Origin: an uncultured Clostridia bacterium
Lineage (GTDB): Bacteria > Bacillota > Clostridia > Christensenellales > UBA1242
DNA: 16,170 nt
Assembly (NCBI GenBank): GCA_945937975.1
Contig: CAMEUD010000017.1
Location: 1 to 16,170, forward strand
Direction of reading: 5' to 3'
Positions 1 to 8,606 of the stretch are shown here, piece after piece (position 1 is the stretch's first letter; the number at the start of each line of letters is the position of its first letter). The translations under genes were made by a program, and so were the position numbers. The notes below the pieces were generated by a model that searched no databases, was not told where the DNA came from, and was given only the letters and a program-made list of their open reading frames with translations.

Positions 1-978
1 ATCAACCGCACCAATAGTGATATAATTTTTATCTGCCACTTCTGTAACAGAAATAGAATTTAATTTAGCGTGCCAAGTATTTGCATTTGCGATATGTGCA
101 TCGGCAAAAGTACCTGATGTAATTTTAGACGCTGGTAAATTAGGAATATCTGTATCAGTTACTGCAGCACTACCAGTAATTAAACCATTGGTATCATATT
201 TAATCTTCAATAAACTTGCAGTTGCAACAGCAGATATTTGAGTTGGTTTCGCGAGAGCCGCGTCAGCTTTATTTAAAGATGATTGAACACTTGTGGTTAA
301 ATCAGTTTTTGCAATAGAACCAGTTTTAACATCTGCACTAATTTTATTATCATCAGAAACAGATACTTTAATTTTTGCACCATCTTGACCAGTATAAACA
401 TCAACTAAATCATTAACATCAACATAAACAATACCATTATTTGGTTGGCCAGCATCAGTATTGAAAGTTAATTCAAGTTGTTTTTTCCCTTCATGATCTA
501 CAAGTTTTACTGAAGAAAGCATACCATCTTTAATAAAAGCGGATGCATTAAAACCCGCACCATAAGTGTTTTCACCAACTTTTAATTGAATCTTTTTAGA
601 TGTAGAATTATAAGTGATATCTGTAATCTTATTAGATAAATCACCATAATTACCAGATGTAGCTACTTTTGCAAATTGTAATGCAGTGTCACCTGTACCT
701 TGTTTAATTATACCATTAGTTTCAGATGTACCCTTAAATGTGAGTTTTGCACCATTAGTTCCAGATGCCGCGGTGTAATCAACAGATTGTACATTGGTTG
801 CAGAAAGTGTACTTGTATCAAATTCAACATCTGTTAAATATTCCCATCCACTTTTACCACCAAAATACAAACCAGGTTCAAAATTTCCAGATTTAGTGGT
901 TAAATAAACAAATACACCTTCATGATTTGATTTATTGTAAGTCTTTAATGCGGCGACTTTATAAAATTTTACATTCAT
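1..978 (-). CDS. Tail-fibre/adhesin-like protein, 3' end outside window
   Basis: The reading frame is open from an ATG at 978 to the left edge (326 codons, no stop), so the gene continues beyond the window. The first ~55 residues (MNVKFYKVAALKTYN, then GLYFGG and GWEYLT) closely match the start of the next gene upstream (1088-2551), so the two are paralogues sharing an N-terminal tag. The middle holds a motif I know from Bacteroidota phage tail proteins: a segment reading LELTFNTDAG, followed by VYVDVNDLVDVYTG. Near the edge is the fibre-like phrase DIPNLPASKITSGTF. There are no membrane segments or signal peptide. A strong terminator at 1015-1061 separates it from its paralogue, so it may be transcribed separately. 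A virion tail or fibre role is inferred from these motifs and the neighbours; the exact position in the tail is unknown. Confidence 0.8.
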   Translation of the reverse strand, partial: MNVKFYKVAALKTYNKSNHEGVFVYLTTKSGNFEPGLYFGGKSGWEYLTDVEFDTSTLSATNVQSVDYTAASGTNGAKLTFKGTSETNGIIKQGTGDTALQFAKVATSGNYGDLSNKITDITYNSTSKKIQLKVGENTYGAGFNASAFIKDGMLSSVKLVDHEGKKQLELTFNTDAGQPNNGIVYVDVNDLVDVYTGQDGAKIKVSVSDDNKISADVKTGSIAKTDLTTSVQSSLNKADAALAKPTQISAVATASLLKIKYDTNGLITGSAAVTDTDIPNLPASKITSGTFADAHIANANTWHAKLNSISVTEVADKNYITIGAVD

Positions 979-1014
979 ATATTTGTATTTAAATTTAATT
1001 ATATCTTTAATTTA

Positions 1015-1061
1015 GTAAAAAACCCAACGGTATGAATAGTATATAAACATACCATTGGGTT
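1015..1061 (-). terminator. Strong intrinsic terminator after the 1088-2551 gene
   Basis: The arms 1021-1034 and 1048-1061 form a 14-bp stem with a single G-U pair and a 13-base loop. On the minus strand the stem is followed by six T (1022-1017, partly inside the stem). It ends the fibre operon transcribed from 7722 and lies between two paralogous fibre genes. Confidence 0.88.
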
Positions 1062-1087
1062 CAATATTATTTATGAGTTAATCTGTA

Positions 1088-2551
1088 TTATTTTAATTCA
1101 GTTAACCATGTTAATTCTGCGGTTGCAGAAACTGTATATTGATGATCATTACCATTTAGATTGTCATTAACAGCGACACGTACATTTACACCACTATTAG
1201 TATAAGCAGCACCAGTATCACCAGCAACAGTTGTTAAGATAGGATCTATAGATTCAAGAGCTTTAACTTTTGTGTTTAACTTATTAAGAGCGGCAGCAGT
1301 AACTTGTTCATTTGCAAGAACAACTTCTTTAACTGAAGATGCAGATACAAGACCAGCTGCATCATTAGTAGAAGGAGTTACAGACCAATTATCATTACCT
1401 TCGTTATATGTCAGATCAACATCGAACGTACCAATTTGAACAGAAAGTTCTTGCTTTTTGTTTGAATCAATTGCACCAACTTTCACATATTGAGCGTCAT
1501 TAGCGTTAGTAACACCCTTATAAGCATCCGTACCAAGTTTAGCAATCTTTCCATAAACATCATCAATAGCTGCTTTAACGGTTTCAGAATTACCATCCTT
1601 ATTAATATCACCATAAGCAATATCATCAGCGTCGATAGTTACCTTACCATCAGCAGCAACACCAACACCATTTACTGCAAGACCTTCAACTTTAGTTACT
1701 GCATCAGTAAGTTTCTTAGTTGCACTAATAGTTTTACCATTAAATGTAAGGAGAACTTCATCAGCAGCAAATTGTTTGATCATATCTTTAGCTGCGATAT
1801 AAACATCAGTTTCATTTTGATCAGCATTACCAATTACCAAGTGGAGATATGCATCACCCTTTGTTTCCCCTGAAGCAGGAGTAAATGAACCAGAAGCATA
1901 TGTGCCATAAACAACTTCACCTGTCTTAACGAAAGAGTCTTTTTCAATGTTGAATTTAGCAACAACGTCTGTACCTTGTTTCAATTGATATGTAGTACCA
2001 TCAGGTTTAACAGTCATATCATTAACAGCTTGACCAGATGCATCTACAAGAACAAGAGCAGAATCACTTGAAAGTTTGTCAATTGATTCGATGATATCTT
2101 CAAAAGCCTTTTGAACGGTAGTACCTTCTGCAATATCAGAACCATCACTGTTGTTGTAAGCATTCAATTTAACATCTTCAGCTTTACCAGTAAGAGCAAC
2201 ATTTTCAAAAGTCACCTCAACATCAGCAACAGCACCATCTTTACCAACCTTACCATCAACTTCATCAACACCACCAGTGATAGTCAATTTTCTGTCAACT
2301 GCATTCCAAGAAGAAATTGCAACTTTTGCATCAAGAGCATTAACAGCGTCTTTGATTTTTTGATCAATTGCTGCAACATCAGTATCATTGGTTAAGTATT
2401 CCCAACGAGATTCACCACCGAAGTATAAACCAGCAGGATACTTAATTCCATCAACTGTAGCTTCTGATGTCAAGTGAACAAAATAACCTTTGAAATTAGA
2501 GTTATAGGTTTTAAAGCCACTAGCGGCAACACTAATAAATTTTACATTCAT
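1088..2551 (-). CDS. Tail-fibre/adhesin-like protein (487 aa)
   Basis: This is a low-complexity extracellular-type protein, rich in Asp, Ala, Val and Thr and poor in Cys. Residues 1-55 (MNVKF start, then GLYFGG and RWEYLT) match the start of the downstream paralogue at 978 and probably form a docking domain. Short coiled-coil-like stretches follow (about residues 60-78 and 145-160), then repeated beta-rich segments, including YLHLVIGNAD and DDIAYGDINK, of a kind common in gut phage tail proteins. The ATG at 2551 is preceded by an A-rich leader with no Shine-Dalgarno, as is usual in Bacteroidota. It lies 38 bases after the 179-residue gene and is the last gene before the terminator at 1015-1061. 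The structural role is inferred from composition and neighbours; no enzyme motif is visible. Confidence 0.82.
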   Translation of the reverse strand: MNVKFISVAASGFKTYNSNFKGYFVHLTSEATVDGIKYPAGLYFGGESRWEYLTNDTDVAAIDQKIKDAVNALDAKVAISSWNAVDRKLTITGGVDEVDGKVGKDGAVADVEVTFENVALTGKAEDVKLNAYNNSDGSDIAEGTTVQKAFEDIIESIDKLSSDSALVLVDASGQAVNDMTVKPDGTTYQLKQGTDVVAKFNIEKDSFVKTGEVVYGTYASGSFTPASGETKGDAYLHLVIGNADQNETDVYIAAKDMIKQFAADEVLLTFNGKTISATKKLTDAVTKVEGLAVNGVGVAADGKVTIDADDIAYGDINKDGNSETVKAAIDDVYGKIAKLGTDAYKGVTNANDAQYVKVGAIDSNKKQELSVQIGTFDVDLTYNEGNDNWSVTPSTNDAAGLVSASSVKEVVLANEQVTAAALNKLNTKVKALESIDPILTTVAGDTGAAYTNSGVNVRVAVNDNLNGNDHQYTVSATAELTWLTELK

Positions 2552-2589
2552 ACTTTATTAATTTTTTTTTTATATATATATTTATGTTT

Positions 2590-3129
2590 TTAATCAAGTG
2601 TCTCTAACCAACTAAGTCGGTTATCAACATATTGTTTAGTAACTAATTCAGTTTTACTATTATTAATTTCTACCATTGCTTTTCCATCCTCAACACTATA
2701 AGGAATTTTTTGCATGAGTTTATCTCTAAAATACTTCAATGTTTTGATATTAACAACTTTATCAGATACATTAGTATCCATATTATCAATATCTGTTTCA
2801 GTAGCAGCTTGTGAATTTGTACCACCGATTAGAATCCAACCGATATGCTCTGCTCTGATGTCATCTTCTGTTTCAGAATCACCCAATTCAATAGATTGAG
2901 TTTTATTAAGAATAGCATCAAATTTTGTTTTGTCAACTAATTGCCACAATTCTGTACCAACTGTTGCGATCAGACCATCATAGGAATAGATTGTATTACC
3001 ATCTGTTGGCCAGTTGTTTTTATCAAGTAAACTTACAATATCATCCCATTGAGTTCTTGGGTCAAGGGCCTCTGCTGCTTTTACTTGATAGTTAGCAGAT
3101 GTTTTAAATGTTCCTTTATTTTTCGCCAT
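2590..3129 (-). CDS. Tail-associated structural protein (179 aa)
   Basis: This small protein has two parts. Residues ~15-70 (AEALDPRT, then IYSYDGLIATVGTELWQLVD) match a module repeated twice in the 398-residue fibre protein at 4916-6112, where it reads AAPIDSKS followed by a YIGMVVYV strand. I take it as the same fold, a small beta domain seen in phage virion proteins. The second half (residues ~115-179) is helical and polar and ends WLETLD. The start is 6 bases after the stop of the 313-residue gene, so the two are probably co-translated. The link to the virion is inferred from the shared module and the operon. Confidence 0.78.
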   Translation of the reverse strand: MAKNKGTFKTSANYQVKAAEALDPRTQWDDIVSLLDKNNWPTDGNTIYSYDGLIATVGTELWQLVDKTKFDAILNKTQSIELGDSETEDDIRAEHIGWILIGGTNSQAATETDIDNMDTNVSDKVVNIKTLKYFRDKLMQKIPYSVEDGKAMVEINNSKTELVTKQYVDNRLSWLETLD

Positions 3130-3135
3130 AACTCA

Positions 3136-4077
3136 TTAGAATTTTATTTTTAATTTTACTTCACCTCTATCTTTACCTGTATATGTATAGGTATAATAAT
3201 TTATATTATTTTCTTTTTCTGAATCTTGGACTCTTTCCCAATTTTCTGGCACACCACCTATTAAGTCAATTGTTTTCCAAGAATTAGAACTTGTGTCAAA
3301 TTGTTGGAAATTACTTAATGCTTTAGGTATTCTAATCATTTGAGGTTTACTTGATGTATGTGGTTGTAAAGTAAATTCAGGTGTTGTTTTAACACTCACA
3401 CCACATCCACTCAAGACTGATTGTTTATCAAGCACACCAGCGTTTTTTGTTGTTGCATACCAATCATAATATGGAGTCCAACTAATTGTTGCAGTTGTCT
3501 TTTCACCGCCTTTATATCCATCACCTTCTTGAACAACACCTTTATTATTATTTGGATCATTACCGGGTTCAAATGTCGTTTTCGCAACGAATGTGATAGT
3601 TTTATTAGGCATTGAAATGACATCATTAACAGCATCTGGAATATTTGTGGTTGTTAAAGTAATAACTCCATGACCATTAGATGCATCAAATGAATTTAAA
3701 GTCCAAGAACCATTGTTTGTCGTAACATAATTCGCAACATCATCATTACTGATTAACATAGAAGTAATATCTGTACCTACCAATACATCTTTACTTTTAA
3801 ATGTAGACTTCCAAGCAATGCTTGGTTCAGTCAATACTGCATAAACGGTTTTGAAGAGAATGCTATCTAACATTTGTGAAATAGTAAATTCTTTTTCAGC
3901 AAACCATTTTGCAGTATGACTATCCAAACCACCATGCACATCAGATTCTAATGATGTGTTTGCTTGTAATTCTTCAGAGGGTATATAAACAACACTACCA
4001 GCAGAAATATCATTAATCTTTTTCTTGATTAACTCATCATATTTTTTTAAACCATTTATGTCTAAATATTCTGCCAT
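3136..4077 (-). CDS. Tail-fibre protein with YLDxxGL N-terminal tag (313 aa)
   Basis: The N-terminus (MAEYLDINGLKKYDELIKK) is clearly related to that of the next gene upstream (MAKYLDYAGLSAYDRLIKE), so the two share a helical docking tag of about 25 residues. Beyond ~residue 75 the protein is beta-rich and ends in a domain whose last strands read YYTYTYTGKDRG and VKLKIKF. I recognise that closing pattern from Bacteroidota phage tail proteins of unknown fold. The centre is rich in Asn, Thr and Ser, as expected for an exposed fibre or receptor-binding part. There is no signal peptide or enzymatic motif. It follows the 260-residue gene after 22 bases. Confidence 0.8.
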   Translation of the reverse strand: MAEYLDINGLKKYDELIKKKINDISAGSVVYIPSEELQANTSLESDVHGGLDSHTAKWFAEKEFTISQMLDSILFKTVYAVLTEPSIAWKSTFKSKDVLVGTDITSMLISNDDVANYVTTNNGSWTLNSFDASNGHGVITLTTTNIPDAVNDVISMPNKTITFVAKTTFEPGNDPNNNKGVVQEGDGYKGGEKTTATISWTPYYDWYATTKNAGVLDKQSVLSGCGVSVKTTPEFTLQPHTSSKPQMIRIPKALSNFQQFDTSSNSWKTIDLIGGVPENWERVQDSEKENNINYYTYTYTGKDRGEVKLKIKF

Positions 4078-4099
4078 ATTATTGTTATATTAATTTATA

Positions 4100-4882
4100 T
4101 TATTTAAAAAGTGCCTCGATTTCAGGAATTTGAATTGCAGTGATATTATCTAATCTTTCATCAAGTTCATTAATCTTGTAAAATACATCGTCAGAACCTT
4201 CACCATCAAAGAATGTTTCAATTGCACTGATTCTAACATCATGTTCAGAGATTTCAGTATCATGTTTTGTTGTAAGTGCATCAATCTTATCAAATACATT
4301 GTCAGAACCATTTAATTGATCTTCAATATTGTTGAGTCTGTTATCAACAGCTGTGTAAGCTTCACCAGCACTAGCAACATGGTCTGCTAAATCCTTGATG
4401 TCTTTGTCAAGAGCAGCTTTGTTATCGGCGATTGCTTGCTCGTTAGCCGCAACTTTAGAAATGAGTTCTGCAGTTCCACTTTCATCAGAACCAATCCAAT
4501 CCGCGATTTCTTTTAATGTATCAAATGTTTCAGGAGCACCATCAACAACAGCATTAATTGCATCCTTTACTTGTTTCTTAACAGAACCATCTACATTATC
4601 ATCACCATTAAGTTTAGCGATTGCGTCAGCAAGATCTTTGAGAGAAGTTTTTTCTGAACCACCAATAATGTCAGCGATAACAGATTTGAGTTCCGTAACA
4701 TCTGTTTTATGAGTTGATTGAAGTGTATTGAGAGCGGTTTGAAGTTCAGCAACAGAAGGAACATCACTACCACCCATTACATCTTCAATCATCTGAACGA
4801 GAGAATTATTTCCGTTTTTAATGAGTTCTTTGATAAGTCTATCATATGCTGATAAACCCGCATAATCTAAATATTTAGCCAT
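4100..4882 (-). CDS. Coiled-coil tail-fibre protein (260 aa)
   Basis: After a tag shared with the downstream gene (YLDxxGLxxYDxLIK, residues ~4-18), the protein is almost entirely helical with heptad character (residues ~50-250). At about residues 113-131 it contains DGAPETFDTLKEIADWIG, a sequence very common in tailed-phage fibre proteins. Two short similar segments, NGSDNVFDKIDAL and EGSDDVFYKINEL, mark repeats in the stalk. It ends IPEIEALFK, like the ESEIKSLF ending of the neighbouring 398-residue protein, which suggests a shared C-terminal tag. It is likely a trimeric fibre shaft or connector. The ATG at 4882 lies 33 bases after the preceding gene. Confidence 0.85.
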   Translation of the reverse strand: MAKYLDYAGLSAYDRLIKELIKNGNNSLVQMIEDVMGGSDVPSVAELQTALNTLQSTHKTDVTELKSVIADIIGGSEKTSLKDLADAIAKLNGDDNVDGSVKKQVKDAINAVVDGAPETFDTLKEIADWIGSDESGTAELISKVAANEQAIADNKAALDKDIKDLADHVASAGEAYTAVDNRLNNIEDQLNGSDNVFDKIDALTTKHDTEISEHDVRISAIETFFDGEGSDDVFYKINELDERLDNITAIQIPEIEALFK

Positions 4883-4915
4883 TTTTTAAATTTGTTATTA
4901 TATATTCATTAGTTT

Positions 4916-6112
4916 TTAGAAAAGTGATTTGATTTCACTTTCAGTTATTGTTTCAATTTCACTTGGAACTTCCATTTGTTCTAATTTAGTAATTGCCTTA
5001 TTCATATTGTAAATCACTGTTTGTAATGAATTAGCTTCTTCACTTCCATCACCATCAGGATCCACCATAATAGAATCAGCAATATTGTCTATCCTATCTT
5101 CTACTTGTGATATCTTATTATCAATATTATCTAAATCATCTTCTGTTAATAATCTCACCTCATTGTTGTCTTTATAGGCATATACTTGTGGTAAAATATC
5201 TTCCTTATAAATATCAACAGTTTCATAATTATTACCAGTTAAACCAAATGTATATGTATTATCATCACCTTCTCTTGTTTCTGTTAAATTCTTGAAACTA
5301 AAATCCTTGTTAAATGAAATTGAACAACCTTTAGGAATTGCGTTACCAACATTATAAGGTTCAATTTCTCCATTCTGATTTTTAACAGAAATTGATTCCG
5401 CAGTTATGCCAAGAGAATCATCAGTTAAAGAAAATTCAATCCAATTGTCACCAGATGTAAATAATCTTATATAGGATTCACCACCATTTGATAAATCAAT
5501 ATAATTATAATTAACAACATATTCAGGAACATCACCATATGAATTCATTCCTTGACTAGTATAAAATACACCCTTTTCAAATTCATGAGTGTTATTTATA
5601 TATGAAGAAATAACTGTTGTTCCATCTTCGATTTTAAAACCAGAACCAGATGTGGGTTTTGCATTAAAGTTTAAATATTCCTTAATATTAAAATTACCAC
5701 CACCGATAGGTTTCCAATTGTCTTCAACTTTTGAATTTTCAATACCTTTAGATGTTAAAACATATAATGTTCTTTCTTCATTAATGTAAACAATCATTCC
5801 TTGAAATGGGAAAAGAATAGAACCATCTGTTAAAGATTTTTTTGTATCAAATATCATTGATACATTATCAGTAATTCTTTTCCATCCTTGTTCAATTGTT
5901 TTAATATTTCTACCTTTTGCAACACAAACATACAGATTTGAATCTTCTTCAACATATACAACCATACCAATATATGTGGTAGATAATAATTTTGAATCTG
6001 TCAAATCTGTTAAATTAGTTACGACACTTTTACTATCTATTGGTGCCGCAGAACCAACATATAAAGTAGGTATTGATAAATTATCTATACTATTATAATA
6101 TTTTCGTGACAT
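4916..6112 (-). CDS. Tail-fibre protein with duplicated N-terminal module (398 aa)
   Basis: Residues ~15-80 and ~85-143 are two copies of one small beta module. The first reads LYVGSAAPIDSK, then YIGMVVYVEEDSNLYVC, then GWKRI. The second has FQGMIVYINEERTLYVL and NWKPI. The 179-residue protein carries a single related copy. A beta-rich central region follows, then a coiled coil at ~331-350 (NIDNKISQVEDRIDNIADS), and the protein ends ESEIKSLF, similar to the end of the 260-residue neighbour. Its ATG overlaps the stop of the preceding gene by one base (TGATG at 6114-6110), so translation is almost certainly coupled. It is a virion fibre or adapter by context; the receptor or partner is unknown. 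Confidence 0.83.
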   Translation of the reverse strand: MSRKYYNSIDNLSIPTLYVGSAAPIDSKSVVTNLTDLTDSKLLSTTYIGMVVYVEEDSNLYVCVAKGRNIKTIEQGWKRITDNVSMIFDTKKSLTDGSILFPFQGMIVYINEERTLYVLTSKGIENSKVEDNWKPIGGGNFNIKEYLNFNAKPTSGSGFKIEDGTTVISSYINNTHEFEKGVFYTSQGMNSYGDVPEYVVNYNYIDLSNGGESYIRLFTSGDNWIEFSLTDDSLGITAESISVKNQNGEIEPYNVGNAIPKGCSISFNKDFSFKNLTETREGDDNTYTFGLTGNNYETVDIYKEDILPQVYAYKDNNEVRLLTEDDLDNIDNKISQVEDRIDNIADSIMVDPDGDGSEEANSLQTVIYNMNKAITKLEQMEVPSEIETITESEIKSLF

Positions 6113-7722
6113 CAGTTATTTTTTGTTAGTATTATTTTATAATTAAATGTAGAATCATACTGTACCACATCAGTATACCATGTACCAGTAGTTGTCATTC
6201 TTGAATAACAATTGTATACTTGTTCACCATATTGTTTAGTAGAATATCTAGGATTAGATGTAAAACCTAATGTGTAATCATCCCATTTCTTTGAATTTGT
6301 AGGATCTTGTCTTTTAACCTTAAAACTATAATTCTGTGGAATATCAAAACCAAATGTTGTTGCCATACTACTTTCTTCATGATACATTTCTGAATCACCT
6401 CTCCATTCACGTGGTGACACGTATATTGGAGTTGTTTCTTCACTAAAATATTCATCAGTTATCTTGTATGGTTTATAATTGATAACATCTGTAAGATTTG
6501 GTTCTCCAGGTGTACCATGATTGATATAGATATAATCAACAACTGCTACATCATCACCTTTTTTTTTTAATAAATCCAGAACTTGTGATAAAGTTACAAG
6601 TCCATCTTTACCTTCAGGAACAATAGTATCTTGTGTGATTTCTGTGATTGTAGAATCGTCACCATATTTAAGAGAAAGATTATTCCCTTCAAAAATCATA
6701 TTCTTATCAGTAACATTAAGTTCAAAATATTCACTAGATGAAGCATCTACACCATCTTTACCTTCGGCAACAATACCACTATCTTCACCATTAATAATCC
6801 AATGTTTTGTGGTTGGATGTATTTCAATAGTAGGTGTAATTCCATCTTTACCATTTACACCATCTTTACCATTTACACCATCTACACCATCTTGACCTTC
6901 AGCAACAACACCACTATCTACACCATTAATAAACCAATGTTTTGTGGTTTGGTCTATTTCAATAGTAGGTGTAATTCCATCATTAACTTGAAAAGTATGA
7001 TCTCCATCTTTATCAGTAATCACAACAGTTGTAACACCATCAACTTTTTCTGAAGAAGTGAAAACTACTGATTCACCATCTTTACCATCTACACCGTTTA
7101 CACCATCTTTACCATCTACACCATCTACACCATCTTTTCCATTTTTGAGAACTAATTGTGTTCCATCAGATAATGTTAATGTATAACCATCTTCTGTTGT
7201 TTCAACAGAACTTACGGTTTTAATTTGATTAAGTTGATTTTGTAATTCTGTTACAGATGATTGAGTTGCTAAATCTTTAACTTTATTATCAACATATGAT
7301 TGATCCACTTTAGATGAAACCGCAGTTGCAGCATCTTCTGCTTTTTTTACCGCATTTGCAACATCACTTTTGGCTTGTTTAATTTCATCTTGTGCAGTTT
7401 TAACATCACTAACAGCTTTATTAACTTGTTCTGATAATTTATCTATATTTGAAGGATCAAGTTGAGCAATTTTATCATTTATTTGTTGTAATGCTTTTTC
7501 AATGTCAGCATTATCTCCAGTCATATTTAAAGGTATTCTTGAACCATCAAAGTCAAAGAAAAATTCATGGGTGTCTGTAGTATAATACATACGGCCATGC
7601 ATAGGTTTTTTAAGTTCTTGCATAAGAACTTTTTTAGTACAGTAACCTAATTCTAAATCTTTAACATTAAATATCGGTCTTTTTACCTTTTTTCTTTCTT
7701 CATAATTTATACCGTTAGCCAT
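6112..7722 (-). CDS. Collagen-like tail-fibre protein (536 aa)
   Basis: Domains in order: an N-terminal adapter of ~70 residues (ends RIPLNMTG); a long coiled coil at ~75-165; a short beta repeat; collagen-like Gly-X-Y runs at ~193-217, ~276-293 and ~321-328 (units such as GKDGVDG and GVNGKDG); and a C-terminal beta domain (~330-536) that probably binds the receptor. Between the collagen runs sits a repeated unit (GITPTIEI, then TTKHW, INGxDSG and VAEG), a linker often found beside collagen repeats in Bacteroides and phage proteins. This is a standard plan for trimeric phage fibres. It is the first gene after the terminator at 7760-7787 and so probably heads the fibre operon. A run of ten A in the coding strand (6568-6559) falls at residues ~385-388. 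Confidence 0.88.
   Translation of the reverse strand: MANGINYEERKKVKRPIFNVKDLELGYCTKKVLMQELKKPMHGRMYYTTDTHEFFFDFDGSRIPLNMTGDNADIEKALQQINDKIAQLDPSNIDKLSEQVNKAVSDVKTAQDEIKQAKSDVANAVKKAEDAATAVSSKVDQSYVDNKVKDLATQSSVTELQNQLNQIKTVSSVETTEDGYTLTLSDGTQLVLKNGKDGVDGVDGKDGVNGVDGKDGESVVFTSSEKVDGVTTVVITDKDGDHTFQVNDGITPTIEIDQTTKHWFINGVDSGVVAEGQDGVDGVNGKDGVNGKDGITPTIEIHPTTKHWIINGEDSGIVAEGKDGVDASSSEYFELNVTDKNMIFEGNNLSLKYGDDSTITEITQDTIVPEGKDGLVTLSQVLDLLKKKGDDVAVVDYIYINHGTPGEPNLTDVINYKPYKITDEYFSEETTPIYVSPREWRGDSEMYHEESSMATTFGFDIPQNYSFKVKRQDPTNSKKWDDYTLGFTSNPRYSTKQYGEQVYNCYSRMTTTGTWYTDVVQYDSTFNYKIILTKNN
6750..6981 (-). repeat. Two 97-bp direct repeats in the collagen-like fibre gene
   Basis: Copies at 6750-6846 and 6885-6981 differ at about eight positions (roughly 92% identity by eye) and encode the GITPTIEI...TTKHW...VAEG linker. 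The 38 bases between them and the flanks encode Gly-X-Y triplets. The copies are in the same frame, so recombination between them would remove 45 residues without a frameshift. Confidence 0.85.
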
Positions 7723-7754
7723 AAAATAATGTTTGTTATTTTAATATATTTATG

Positions 7755-7787
7755 AAAAAAAAAAGTGAAGATTTCTCTTCACTTTTT
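7755..7787 (-). terminator. Strong intrinsic terminator after the zinc-ribbon gene
   Basis: The arms 7776-7787 and 7760-7771 give a perfect 12-bp stem closed by a GAAA tetraloop on the minus strand. The following A run on the plus strand (7755-7764) supplies about ten U to the RNA, five of them within the stem. It lies 5 bases after the stop at 7793 and isolates the fibre operon from the genes upstream. Confidence 0.92.
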
Positions 7788-7792
7788 ATTGA

Positions 7793-8545
7793 TTATATTT
7801 TAGTTCCACATTTCGGACAATACTTAAAAGATGGTTTTAATTTTGTTCCACATTCAGTACAATATACTTTTTCAATATCTTTTTTGTAATATGGTTTTTC
7901 TGAATATGGTAATAATTTAAACTTATCAATTTTAAATGGTTGGAATTCGAATGTGTAATTAACACTATTAAACTTTTGATTGGAAACACCACCATTTTCA
8001 ATATGACCAGTTTCCTTCATTAAATCATTTTTGTAATTATAATCAAATTTTGAATCACTCACATATGTTGATGCAGAAGTATTAATACTTGATGTAATTT
8101 GATTTGATAGTATATTATAATCATCACATTTATTTACATTGATGTTTTTATACCAGTCAGATATATAATAACAATTATTATATACAGATAAATTGTTTTT
8201 ATATTCCTTATAATACCTGATTTCAATGTTACCATTGTTTGATATCGCATGATCTACAATAGGGTCATTTTTATCAACTTGATAAACTACAAATTTAAAC
8301 TTTATATTCTTGTCTAGATATCGTTCCAACCAACATCTTTGACCAGGACACAACACTAACTTGTTATTTAATTTGTATCCATCAATTGAAATATCACAAC
8401 CAATCACATCAGTTGTTGAATTGAAAATCATAATCTGAAATTCAGTTCCATCTTTTAAATAAACGGTTTTGATACCATTATTCTCATATTCTTTGAGAAC
8501 AGATTTGTTTATGGCAATTTTAGCCATATTTGAATTTTGATTCAT
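7793..8545 (-). CDS. Zinc-ribbon protein, possible virion component (250 aa)
   Basis: The C-terminus is a clear zinc ribbon: C229xxC232, ten residues, C243xxC246, reading CTECGTKLK and YCPKCGTKI. Residues ~25-115 look like a beta-sandwich domain (VLCPGQRCWLERYLDKNIKFKF, followed by NGNIEIRYYKE). I have seen this in phage and jumbo-phage proteins with a similar 'P-G-x-x-x-W-x-x-R' turn, often beside structural genes. The middle (~115-215) is rich in Asn, Tyr and Ser and looks disordered. M7 (8527) is an alternative start; I keep M1 because nothing distinguishes them. It is followed directly by a strong terminator. The zinc ribbon is certain; a virion role is only likely. Confidence 0.75.
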   Translation of the reverse strand: MNQNSNMAKIAINKSVLKEYENNGIKTVYLKDGTEFQIMIFNSTTDVIGCDISIDGYKLNNKLVLCPGQRCWLERYLDKNIKFKFVVYQVDKNDPIVDHAISNNGNIEIRYYKEYKNNLSVYNNCYYISDWYKNINVNKCDDYNILSNQITSSINTSASTYVSDSKFDYNYKNDLMKETGHIENGGVSNQKFNSVNYTFEFQPFKIDKFKLLPYSEKPYYKKDIEKVYCTECGTKLKPSFKYCPKCGTKI

Positions 8546-8606
8546 ATTAATTAAATTATTTTATATTAATTTATTCCTATGATTTTTCCATCATCTCAAT
8601 GGTCAA

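Noticed and set aside
8560..8606. TTGACC followed after 17 bases by ATCATA as a sigma-70 type promoter before the zinc-ribbon gene
   Set aside because: The -10 match is poor and Bacteroidota polymerase uses a different consensus.
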